DNA of 38,728 nt from an uncultured bacterium (GTDB lineage: Bacteria; Bacillota; Clostridia; Peptostreptococcales; Anaerovoracaceae): contig CAJMLL010000022.1 of assembly GCA_905214225.1 (NCBI GenBank), forward strand, positions 1-38,728, written 5' to 3'. Shown here piece by piece: positions 26,129 to 33,941 of the stretch; the first letter of the stretch is position 1, and every line of letters starts with the position of its first letter. The position numbers and the translations under genes are program-made. Under the pieces are notes generated by a model. That model was not told the DNA's origin and searched no databases. It saw only the letters and a list, made by a program, of their open reading frames with translations.

Positions 26129-26173
26129 CTGCCCCTCACCTCTCATTTAATAGATGCAAGAGGTGAGGGGCAG
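26129..26173 (-). terminator. 15-bp perfect inverted repeat with a T-rich tail, overlapping promoter site C
   Basis: Arms CTGCCCCTCACCTCT and AGAGGTGAGGGGCAG pair fully around a 15-base loop. On the minus strand the stem is followed by TTATTTTT, so it fits a terminator of the NPCBM gene. The loop holds the CATCTATTAAATG element of promoter site C. Confidence 0.75.
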
Positions 26174-26178
26174 GTTCA
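26144..26178 (-). promoter_or_regulatory. ECF-type promoter, site C (inside a hairpin)
   Basis: TGAACCT (26178-26172), 15 bases, then CATCTATTAAATG (26156-26144). It is the second, tandem element upstream of the 196-aa gene. Its spacer and downstream flank are complementary and form the hairpin at 26129-26173. Confidence 0.65.
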
Positions 26179-26206
26179 CTTTTTCTTTAATTATTTTTCA
26201 AATAAA

Positions 26207-26992
26207 TTAGTCGGCAAAGTAAAGCATAGCTTTTCCAAGTCCAATTTTTCCATATGTATAACCCTCGGCTCCCTGAATTAATAATCTGTTTACTCCACGA
26301 AGATCAATTTCAACCTTCTGCGGAAAAGCCGCACTTACACATGAGACAGTTTTAATAAGGTTATTATGGTTGTTGCCGTCACTGGAGTAGAATGAAATAC
26401 TGCGAGTATTCCCTGGATCATGACCATCAAGATATCCGACATAGCATGTCATCTTTGAATATTTCCCATGCAGATTAAAATATGCATAACTATTATCTTC
26501 ACCATACATATAGAATCCAGGAGCATAATTGTCACCAGCCATAGTTAACTCTGAAGATTCCCATCCAAATTCACTATATTTATATGGAGCCTGATTGACA
26601 TCCTTAGGAGAAACAGCTTCGTTTAATGGAATATAACCAGTATTGGACAGTGAACCATTGCGTCTGCTGTTATACCCACGTACCCGGAAAGAATACCCCT
26701 TTCCCAAGGTTAAACCTGAAATCGTATAGTACCTCTTACTTGTGGTCTTGATCAGGCTGTAGCTGCCGCCGCTCGCTTTCATATAGAGTTTGTAGCCGGA
26801 TGCGTACTGGGATTTTCCCCACTTAACCTTAATGGTTGTCGCTCCTTTTCTAAAAACAGTCAGATTTACTGTTGTCGGCTTCTTGGCCTTGGACGCTGCA
26901 TGTGCGGATTCCGCAGTGGCCGGGATCATGGCGATGAGAAGTGCCGCTGCCAGCAGCAGGCAGGCTGCTGCTCTGCTGATTTTTCTAGTCAT
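26207..26992 (-). CDS. Secreted Fn3-NPCBM carbohydrate-binding protein
   Basis: A 261-residue protein with a signal peptide (about 5-32), one Fn3 domain (about 40-125: TVNLTVFRKGATTIKVKWGKS...YKLYMKASGG) and a C-terminal NPCBM-like domain (about 135-261). The NPCBM part shows FYMYGEDNSYAYFNLHGKYSKMTC, CYVGYLDGHD and VEIDLRGVNRLLIQG, split here for brevity. NPCBM domains bind glycans on secreted glycosidases; here no catalytic domain is attached. It is probably a surface lectin-like protein. It ends in the hairpin at 26129-26173. Confidence 0.83.
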   Translation of the reverse strand: MTRKISRAAACLLLAAALLIAMIPATAESAHAASKAKKPTTVNLTVFRKGATTIKVKWGKSQYASGYKLYMKASGGSYSLIKTTSKRYYTISGLTLGKGYSFRVRGYNSRRNGSLSNTGYIPLNEAVSPKDVNQAPYKYSEFGWESSELTMAGDNYAPGFYMYGEDNSYAYFNLHGKYSKMTCYVGYLDGHDPGNTRSISFYSSDGNNHNNLIKTVSCVSAAFPQKVEIDLRGVNRLLIQGAEGYTYGKIGLGKAMLYFAD

Positions 26993-27053
26993 AATTTTTC
27001 ATCCTTTCTCTCTAATTCTTTATTTGAAATAAATGACTGACATATGTTTCTTT

Positions 27054-27074
27054 TCTCCTGAAGCATTCAGGAGA
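27054..27074. repeat. 9-bp hairpin overlapping the stop codon of the 51-aa gene
   Basis: TCTCCTGAA / TTCAGGAGA pair around a 3-base loop. No T-run follows on the minus strand, so this is not a clear terminator. Confidence 0.45.
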
Positions 27075-27222
27075 CCATATCGGGCTGAATGTAATCGGCT
27101 TCGATGCAGTCTTCCCCGGCAAGATCGCGGATGTCCAGCATCCGCAGAATGACGCCGAGCATGTCGTCATCTCCCTGCATAAAGCAGTGTACCGCCCACG
27201 CAAATTTCTGGTCTTCAGTCAA
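27067..27222 (-). CDS. 51-aa acidic small protein, TTG start
   Basis: A short frame begins with TTG, 8 bases after GGGAGG. It encodes a well-balanced acidic protein (TEDQKFAWAVHCFMQGDDDM, then LGVILRMLDIRDLAGED and a short tail). The composition is protein-like, with an amphipathic helix pattern. No family is recognised. It lies 74 bases upstream of the NPCBM gene on the same strand and could be co-transcribed with it. Confidence 0.6.
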   Translation of the reverse strand: MTEDQKFAWAVHCFMQGDDDMLGVILRMLDIRDLAGEDCIEADYIQPDMVS

Positions 27223-27560
27223 GACGACCACCTCCCGTTTTCCTTTTCTCTGAATTTTTTCAGATGCGGAAGAAGGGAAAATGTATTTTCCTTCCTTTCA
27301 GAACGCTGCCGAAGACCAGACTTTCTCCCATCCGATTATTCGGTAAAACTCCTTGTTCTCTACACGTTCCGATCATAATTTTACACGAAGTTCAATACAC
27401 TTCTTATTTTGTACCCTTCTCCCATAAATATCAAGGTAAAATAATATATTTTACACAGATCGGATAAGGATATCCTACTGTGCAGAATAATCATCCAATC
27501 AGCTACTTCGCATCAATATAGTGCTCAGATGAATTTCAAGTATTCTATTTTCTCTGTATC
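27223..27560. other. 338-bp intergenic region downstream of the second sigma gene
   Basis: No gene is seen. It is AT-rich and contains the palindrome GTAAAATAATATATTTTAC at 27436-27454. Directly after the sigma stop codon (27563-27525) 12 in-frame codons resemble the paralogue's continuation (see findings). No GC-rich terminator is visible. Confidence 0.55.
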
Positions 27561-29993
27561 CTAGCAGTCAAATCCTGAATCCTGCAGCAGTGAACGGAGT
27601 TCATCACAGGATTTATAAGAATGCACGTCTTTGGCTTCCGAATCACCGTCCCATTCTAAGCAAATTCGATGTGCATATGGCGCATTGACATATTTCTCCT
27701 TAATTGCAGAAGAAGAATCGGAGTCTGTACCGGAAGACTTCAAGTAGATCATGGTCTTGTGATCATTCGGCGAAAGCTGATATGTATATTCTCTTCCTTC
27801 TGAGTAGGTCAATTCAGACGATCCGCTGTCACCAAAAAATGCCAGACGGACGGTTTTATTATCAGAAGTAACAGAGATTCGTTCACCTGTATCATTATTA
27901 TAAATCGGATGCTTATCCCGAATTACCTGCACACCACTTGGAGAATTCAAAATAACATTCGTTGTAGCCGTACCATCTGCATCATAGTTCTTTGTATCAA
28001 TTGCGATCAGATCTGGCACTCCGTCACCATCATAATCCTTTGCGAAATAAGACTGTGGCGTTGTAACAGCAGTATTACTTCCATCATCTGGATCTACTTC
28101 ATCTGGATGTTCTTCCTTATAGTCGTTTTCCAGCTTTTCCTCATTGCTAAGCAATTCACTGATTGCCTTGTCGTATTGATTCATGACGCTCTGATTATCC
28201 GATGAAGAGCTGTCGGACTGGCTGTTCTCGGACGTCTGGCTATCCGTCTGCTGGCTGTTCTTCTGGGCCGGCTCATTTTTGTCTGTCTTCACGGCAGAAT
28301 GCTTGCCTGCCGATACAACGCCCTGCTTCGGATGAGTCTTGGCGTTACTGTAGGCATGCCAGAGATAACCGCCGAATCCGCCGCCGGCTGCCAGGGCCAG
28401 AGCGATCACGCTGGCGATAATTTTCTTTGCTGCGCCGTTTCCGGCCTTTCCGGCTGCCTTCGCGGCTCCCTTCGCCGCTGTCTGACCGGCTCTTCCGGCT
28501 CGTTTTGCGGCTTCGCGTCTCGCTGCCCGGCCGACGGTCACGTGTTCAGGCGCAGGGACTCCGCCGGATTCTTTCATCAGGCGGCTGACGGTTTCCGGGG
28601 CTGACTCGTGAGCGCCCGCCGGATTTCCTGCTGCGAATCCGCCCTCTGCATGGCCTGCATAGGAGCTGCCCTGCATGGAAGCTGCATCCGGGGTCTGCGC
28701 GGAATCTCCCGTCCAGCGGTCTTCGGAAGACGGCGCTGCGTTACTGGAGTCCGCGGCATGGCCTGCAGCATATCCGGCTCCGGCCGCCGGCTCTGCTTTT
28801 CCTGCCGATCTTCTGATCAGCTGGTCTGCTGTCTCTGGCTTTGTGCCTGCTCCGGCAGATCTGCCTGCAGGACCGGCCTGAATGTTCTGTTTCGGCGCTT
28901 CTGCAGATCTTTTCACCAGACGGTCTTCCGGCGAAGGCGAAGCCGTTTTTCCTGCGGTATGAGAAGGTCCGCCAACGGCTCTTCTTTCCAGAATATCCGA
29001 GGAGTTTCTTTCCGGCCTTCCTGAAGACGGTTTATGTTCGGTATTCACGACTCTGTGTTCTGCAGGATGCTCTGCCGCGTGGCCCGCCTTTACCGCCTTC
29101 TGTGGTCCTTCTGCGGCCCTGTGCGCCGGATGCTCTCCTGCGTGATGTACGGAATTTCCTTTTCCAGCCGCATCAGATTTTTTACCGGCAGCACTTCTGT
29201 GGGCTTCTGCCGCGCCTCTTCCCGCAGCTCCTGCAGCTGCCGCGCCGGCCCCAAGGGCGGAAGCGCCGGCCGCCGCTCCCGCTTTCTTTCCAAGGGACGA
29301 CTTGCAGCCATGATAAACGGCATGGGATGAGGCATCGCTCATCTGGAAATCTTTTGGCAGATGGGTAAGAGACTTATGCAGCAGTGCGAACGGAAGTACG
29401 AGAGCGTGCAGACGGACGTCGTATTTCTTCTCGTATCCTTCGATTCTCGCCCGGATGGCCTCTCTGGCCTTATAGAGACGGCTCTTTACGGTTCCCTCAC
29501 TGATCTGCAGGTAGGCGGCAATGTCCGCTACAGACATTTCATCCAGATAATAGAGGCAGACCACCACCCTCTGCTTTTCCGGAAGACTGCGGACAACATC
29601 CCGGATAATCGAACGGACTTCCTCCCTATCCAGTTCATTTCCCGGCATCAGCGACTCATCCTGATCTTCCAGACGGTCGAAGAAGCTGGCGCCCTCTTCA
29701 TCCTCGTCCTGAGTCATGGTCAATTCTTTTCCGTTTTTCCGGTAGAAGGAATAAATCTTATTTCTCAAAATTGTCTTTCCCCAAGGGACAAACTTATCCG
29801 GATCATCCAGCCGGTCGATAGAATTCAGAATCTGGATGTAGGTATCCTGCATCGCGTCGTTAATCAGTGTTTCATTCTTTCCTGCCACAAAATAGGCATA
29901 GCGGTAAAAATCATCCTTGGTGCGGAGAAAGATTTCATCAAAGGCATCCGTTCTTCCGTTTTTATACTGCTCTACATAATCTCTCAGTTCCAT
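27561..29993 (-). CDS. Membrane-anchored ECF-type sigma factor (paralogue 2, C-terminally truncated)
   Basis: An 810-residue paralogue of the protein at 20225. Sigma region 2 (about 22-90: DAMQDTYIQILNSI, WGKTILRNKIYSFYRKNGK) and region 4 (about 132-185: LPEKQRVVVCLYYLDEMSVA, DIAAYLQISEGTVKSRLYK) are strongly conserved. The Ala/Gly/Pro/Ser-rich linker is about 290 residues, much longer than in paralogue 1. One membrane helix (about 524-548) and an extracellular part with DYDGDGVPD (about 655-663) follow. It ends at GFDC, about 190 residues before the paralogue's end, losing the second calcium-loop-like motif. It follows the zinc-ribbon gene by 41 bp in an operon headed by promoter site D. Confidence 0.9.
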   Translation of the reverse strand: MELRDYVEQYKNGRTDAFDEIFLRTKDDFYRYAYFVAGKNETLINDAMQDTYIQILNSIDRLDDPDKFVPWGKTILRNKIYSFYRKNGKELTMTQDEDEEGASFFDRLEDQDESLMPGNELDREEVRSIIRDVVRSLPEKQRVVVCLYYLDEMSVADIAAYLQISEGTVKSRLYKAREAIRARIEGYEKKYDVRLHALVLPFALLHKSLTHLPKDFQMSDASSHAVYHGCKSSLGKKAGAAAGASALGAGAAAAGAAGRGAAEAHRSAAGKKSDAAGKGNSVHHAGEHPAHRAAEGPQKAVKAGHAAEHPAEHRVVNTEHKPSSGRPERNSSDILERRAVGGPSHTAGKTASPSPEDRLVKRSAEAPKQNIQAGPAGRSAGAGTKPETADQLIRRSAGKAEPAAGAGYAAGHAADSSNAAPSSEDRWTGDSAQTPDAASMQGSSYAGHAEGGFAAGNPAGAHESAPETVSRLMKESGGVPAPEHVTVGRAARREAAKRAGRAGQTAAKGAAKAAGKAGNGAAKKIIASVIALALAAGGGFGGYLWHAYSNAKTHPKQGVVSAGKHSAVKTDKNEPAQKNSQQTDSQTSENSQSDSSSSDNQSVMNQYDKAISELLSNEEKLENDYKEEHPDEVDPDDGSNTAVTTPQSYFAKDYDGDGVPDLIAIDTKNYDADGTATTNVILNSPSGVQVIRDKHPIYNNDTGERISVTSDNKTVRLAFFGDSGSSELTYSEGREYTYQLSPNDHKTMIYLKSSGTDSDSSSAIKEKYVNAPYAHRICLEWDGDSEAKDVHSYKSCDELRSLLQDSGFDC

Positions 29994-30034
29994 TGTTTTC
30001 TGCGGGCTTCCCCCTGCTCCTTTCCGTTCTTTAT

Positions 30035-31531
30035 TTAATAGATATCATTTGGCATTTTATAAAGGGTATACTGATAACTCAATTCATCCCCGTTATGGAG
30101 TGAGTGGAGTACATCCTTCTCGCTGTCGAATTTCATGACATAGGCGTTCATATGACTATCAACTGGATCCTGTGATTCTGATTTTGCATCTATTACAAAA
30201 TCCTCATCATCAACAGACAGTTTAGAATACGAGGTATCACTGACACTGGTATTAAACGGCCCAACCAGGACACGCAGATATACCGGATCATCCAAATCGC
30301 TGTCCCGCTCCTTGGCTTTGTAAATCAATACCAGAAAATCGACGGCATCCTTCTCCTTATTCTTTGCGAAATATGTGGATACCAGCTTCGGATTCGCGTA
30401 GTACTGATAGCCGAAGTACTTTTTCTCCTGGAAAAACCTCTCCATATTCGTCCTTGCATCCTCAGCAAAGGAACCTCCATCTTTTTCCGCCTGCTTTCCA
30501 TTCTTGTATCTTCTCGGAATGCTGGTTATCTTTTCTTTCTTTGTCTTACCGATTCCGACAAAACGGACATGGAAATCATCTTCGACCTGTTTCACTGCCT
30601 CTTCGGAGTAGTGAGTATTCAGGGTCATCTTGATGGTATCCCCGTTTTTCAGATTTTTCTTTTTGTCGATGGTGACGTAGAGACTGTCCTTAAAATCACT
30701 CCACTCGGCCTCATTCTTAAATTCACTGTAATAGCCGGAAGAATCCAGACTTCCCATGGTCTTCGGATTCTTGACCGTGAATTTTGCCCCTCCTGTAATC
30801 TTCGCGTCACCGTTGAATCCCTCGATGGACTTCTGCGGAATCGTCACGGTGCTGAGAATGTCAATCCGCTGGCGGGAGAAATAGTCGTAAGCCCTGACAC
30901 AGGCGATAATTCCCGCAATCAGCACGCAGATGATCACGATGATGGTGATGATGCGCTTCCGCGGCTCCATAGCACGGAAACGGTTTACCAGCACCAACCC
31001 GGATGCCGCCGCTGCCCGGCTCCGGCTTTCCATCCGGCTCTCCGGCTCATCCCAGTCCCCCTCAAAGAGGCGGCCCGCGCTCTGCTTCTGCCCTGCTTTT
31101 ACGCTGCGATCGGCATCAGGGTTTCCGTCAGTCCGCGCATTTCCGCCGGCATTCCCGTAAGCCCTTCCGTTCCCGGCATTCCGGCCCGACTGTGCATCCC
31201 GCTCTGCATTCTCGTAGTGAGCACTCCGATTCGCACGCACATAGTTTTCCGCTGCCGGATGGCCGCTCTGCGGTTCTTTCTTATGAGAATCATCAAAAAC
31301 TCCATCAGTTTCCTGATTATCGATGTATTCTTCCCAGCTCTCAGGATGACGATTTTCCATCTTCTCTGCTTCCAGATTTTCTTCGGGCGCCGCTGTGCTC
31401 TGATCGGTCGTATCTGCTGCAGACTTATTCTGATCCGCACTTTCCGGCTGATCATCCCCAATTAATGCTCCACAGTATATGCAAAATGAAGAGTGATCCG
31501 GGATCTCCATTCCACAGTTTTTACATTTCAT
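30035..31531 (-). CDS. Zinc-ribbon single-pass membrane protein (sigma partner, paralogue 2)
   Basis: A 498-residue paralogue of the gene at 22866. The zinc ribbon uses Cys3, Cys6, Cys17 and Cys20 (CKNCG...CIYCG). A long acidic then Arg/Gly/Asn-rich linker (about 25-190) leads to a membrane helix (about 193-215) and an extracellular domain with SIEGFNGDAKI and a segment VLVGPFNTSVSDTSY that corresponds to VLVGPFNSTVTDFTY in paralogue 1. It is the first gene of the second sigma operon, about 57 bases after promoter site D. Confidence 0.82.
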   Translation of the reverse strand: MKCKNCGMEIPDHSSFCIYCGALIGDDQPESADQNKSAADTTDQSTAAPEENLEAEKMENRHPESWEEYIDNQETDGVFDDSHKKEPQSGHPAAENYVRANRSAHYENAERDAQSGRNAGNGRAYGNAGGNARTDGNPDADRSVKAGQKQSAGRLFEGDWDEPESRMESRSRAAAASGLVLVNRFRAMEPRKRIITIIVIICVLIAGIIACVRAYDYFSRQRIDILSTVTIPQKSIEGFNGDAKITGGAKFTVKNPKTMGSLDSSGYYSEFKNEAEWSDFKDSLYVTIDKKKNLKNGDTIKMTLNTHYSEEAVKQVEDDFHVRFVGIGKTKKEKITSIPRRYKNGKQAEKDGGSFAEDARTNMERFFQEKKYFGYQYYANPKLVSTYFAKNKEKDAVDFLVLIYKAKERDSDLDDPVYLRVLVGPFNTSVSDTSYSKLSVDDEDFVIDAKSESQDPVDSHMNAYVMKFDSEKDVLHSLHNGDELSYQYTLYKMPNDIY

Positions 31532-31593
31532 AGCTGCTCCTCTCTTTTCTTCAGCATGACAGTCAGTCTCTTTTTCCTCTGCCTGTCCCCTTA

Positions 31594-31628
31594 CACTATA
31601 TAGATGCAGCCAGTCAGCCGGAGGTTCA
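31594..31628 (-). promoter_or_regulatory. ECF-type promoter, site D
   Basis: TGAACCT (31628-31622), 15 bases, then CATCTATATAGTG (31606-31594) on the minus strand, with eight A upstream. It faces the zinc-ribbon/sigma operon, which suggests autoregulation. Confidence 0.75.
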
Positions 31629-31887
31629 TTTTTTTTAAAAGAAAAATGGAATTATTTTTTCGTTCATATATTGATTACATTTATATAACCCTGTAATCAA
31701 ATTCTTCACTTTTTCACCATATAGTACATATGATCATCTTCTTTTTGTATTATGTCAAGACGTTTCGGGATTTTCGGGGAAAGGAAATACGGATATGCCC
31801 TTAACAGAATGCCATAGGCTGCAGATATGTTATGGAAAGATGACTGTACAAATGGAAAAGAGATAGGGTATGCTGAGCACCCAACGA

Positions 31888-31944
31888 CCGGATAGAAGAC
31901 GTTGTCGGCATCAGGCAGCCGGATAGAAAACGTTGTCGGTATCA
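31888..31944. repeat. Two 26-bp direct repeats with a 31-bp period
   Basis: Copies at 31888-31913 and 31919-31944 differ at two positions (cores CCGGATAGAAGACGTTGTCG and CCGGATAGAAAACGTTGTCG). Function unknown. Confidence 0.75.
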
Positions 31945-32028
31945 AGTATACAACATACCGAATCCAGATGTACAGGTATATTGTTTTCAAACTCGTTCAT
32001 TATTTGATTATCGTTCGGAAGCCGGATG

Positions 32029-32820
32029 GAATCGGACGATTTTCCGACACTGAAATTTTCCTGTCGGAAAATCGGTCATTCGGGGGAGATTCCCGAACGT
32101 GTGCCGCCCTCGTGAAATTCTAATGTTCGGGAATCTCCGCATGATCGGGCGGTTTCCCGAAGCTTTCCTCGTCTTCGAGTTCCCAAATTCGGGAAACCGG
32201 ACCGCTGAGAGGGAATCTCCGAACTAGTGTATTTATACATGAACATTACAAAACTCCAGAATTCCGTATACCAGTATACGCTACAGCCTTCTTATATCTT
32301 TATGTATTTATCGTTGGAGATTCCCTGATATCAATCGATTTTCCGACACTAAATTTTTTTCGTCGGAAAATCGGTCATTTGGAGGAGATTCCCGAACGTG
32401 TGCCGCCCTCGTGAAATTCTAATGTTCGGGAATCTCCGCATGATCGGGCGGTTTCCCGAAGCTTTCCTCGTCTTCGAGTTCCCAAATTCGGGAAACCGGA
32501 CCGCTGAGAGGGAATCTCCGAACTAGTGTATTTATACATGAACATTACAAAACTCCAGAATTCCGTATACCAGTATACGCTACAGCCTTCTTATATCTTT
32601 ATGTATTTATCGTTGGAGATTCCCTGATATCAATCGATTTTCCGACACTAAATTTTTTTCGTCGGAAAATCGGTCATTTGGAGGAGATTCCCGAACGTGT
32701 GCCGCCCTCGTGAAATTCTAATGTTCGGGAATCTCCGCATGATCGGGCGGTTTCCCGAAGCTTTCCTCGTCTTCGAGTTCCCAAATTCGGGAAACCGGAC
32801 CGCTGAGAGGGAATCTCCGA
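32029..32820. repeat. 299-bp tandem repeat, about 2.6 copies, rich in long hairpins
   Basis: The same sequence recurs with a period of exactly 299 bp (for example GTGCCGCCCTCG at 32101, 32400 and 32699). Copies 2 and 3 are almost identical; copy 1 differs by a few bases near its start. Each unit has three hairpins: GATTTTCCGAC/GTCGGAAAATC, the 14-bp GGAGATTCCCGAAC/GTTCGGGAATCTCC and CGGTTTCCCGAA/TTCGGGAAACCG. Wider-spaced GGGAATCTCC/GGAGATTCCC arms and a small CGTATAC/GTATACG hairpin complete it. The last copy stops at about 32820, 36 bases from the recombinase stop codon. I see no protein gene. Confidence 0.93.
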
Positions 32821-32855
32821 GACACGCCGCGCTCCTCCTTGCCGGGTGTGTTTTG

Positions 32856-33941
32856 TCAATGGCGGCGTTCAGCGGGAACGGCCCCGCCCTCGGCCTCTGC
32901 AATCGCAGTCTCCACCAGCTCGGCGGTTTTCCTGTGGCTGGATTTCAGCACGTCGGTGTAGACGTCTGCGGTCACGCGGATGCTGGTGTGGCCCAGGTGC
33001 TCGGACACGATTTTCAGGTCCACGCCCTGGTTCAGGAGCAGGGTGGCGTTGGTGTGGCGCAGGCAGTGGGGCGTCATAAAATGAAAGGGCGTGCCGTTCA
33101 CGCGTTTTTTCATGGCATGCCAGACGGCGGAATCACAAATGTAATCGCCGTGTTTTCTGGAGAAGACCAGGTCCGGATGGTGCAGAGGCTCGCCGGTCTG
33201 TTCCGCCTCCTTCTGCTCCTGCGTATGCAGCTTCCACTGATGCTGAAGCAGCTGAAGGACCTGTTTTCCGAAGGAAATCTTACGCGTTGACCCCTTGCTT
33301 TTCGGCAGGCCTACAGCGATTTTGCCTTTTGCCATATAAATCGAACGGCGTATCATGATTTCCCCGCCGGCGATGTCCACGTCCTGCCACTGCAGGGCAC
33401 AGGCCTCCCCCACCCGCATGCCGGTCAGCAGCAGAAAAGGAACCAGCGTGTCGATCGTCTCGTTTTTCTGGAACAGGGCGAGGAAGCCCGGGATCTCCTC
33501 CATCGTCAGATAGCGGCGCTTTTCCTCCGGAAGGCCCTTTTTCGGCAAAATAACCAGGCTGCAAGGGTTCGCCTGTAAATAGTGCATCCGCACGCCGAAT
33601 TTCATGACGCTGCAGAGGGCGTGGAAGGCGTTCCGGGCGATTGTCGGACGGTCTTCATAGAACTTGCAGAAATACAGGGACAGAATCCGGTTGTCGATCT
33701 CGGACAGCTTCATCTTTCCGAAGGCCGGCAGTACGTGGTTTTTCAGATTTACCTCATACACCCGCATGGTGGATGGTTTCAGCTCATAAGGTGCGTAAAC
33801 TCTCATGAACTCACGATAGAGATCGTCCAGCTTCATGGAGTTCTGCCCCTGCATATCCCAGCGGCGGCGTTCTTCTTTCAGCACCCTGCGGATTTCTCGC
33901 TGCTTTCTCTGTGTTTTTCCTGCATCTGTTCTCTTCATCAT
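32856..33941 (-). CDS. Tyrosine recombinase / phage-type integrase
   Basis: A 361-residue tyrosine recombinase. It has an Arg/Lys-rich N-terminus, a SAM-like core-binding domain (about 38-125) and a catalytic domain (about 145-335). The active-site residues are visible: Arg176 (LLTGMRVGEACAL), Lys216 (KSKGSTRKI), His292 and Arg295 (PHCLRHTNATLL), His318 (HLGHTSIRVT) and Tyr328 (DVYTDV). GAGGAGG precedes the start. No excisionase, relaxase or phage gene accompanies it. The 299-bp hairpin array abuts its 3' end, so the array may hold its sites; this is inference. Confidence 0.93.
   Translation of the reverse strand: MMKRTDAGKTQRKQREIRRVLKEERRRWDMQGQNSMKLDDLYREFMRVYAPYELKPSTMRVYEVNLKNHVLPAFGKMKLSEIDNRILSLYFCKFYEDRPTIARNAFHALCSVMKFGVRMHYLQANPCSLVILPKKGLPEEKRRYLTMEEIPGFLALFQKNETIDTLVPFLLLTGMRVGEACALQWQDVDIAGGEIMIRRSIYMAKGKIAVGLPKSKGSTRKISFGKQVLQLLQHQWKLHTQEQKEAEQTGEPLHHPDLVFSRKHGDYICDSAVWHAMKKRVNGTPFHFMTPHCLRHTNATLLLNQGVDLKIVSEHLGHTSIRVTADVYTDVLKSSHRKTAELVETAIAEAEGGAVPAERRH

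Larger units (their letters stand above)
31532..32030. other. Intergenic region upstream of the second sigma operon
   Basis: It holds promoter site D and a 26-bp direct repeat (31888, 31919). A 94-codon open frame on the minus strand (31706-31990) has no ribosome binding site and looks like chance. Confidence 0.6.

Noticed and set aside
30031..30052. TTTAATAGATATC similar to the -10 part of the promoter elements
   Set aside because: It covers the last codons of the zinc-ribbon gene and has no TGAACCT partner.
31706..31990. A 94-codon minus-strand open frame
   Set aside because: No ribosome binding site, overlaps the direct repeats, and composition not convincing.
32029..32820. CRISPR array
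   Set aside because: The repeat unit is 299 bp with no short repeat/unique spacer alternation and there are no cas genes.
32029..33941. Classical integron
   Set aside because: The recombinase lacks an obvious IntI-type setting and the repeats contain no gene cassettes; only the general analogy was kept in the findings.
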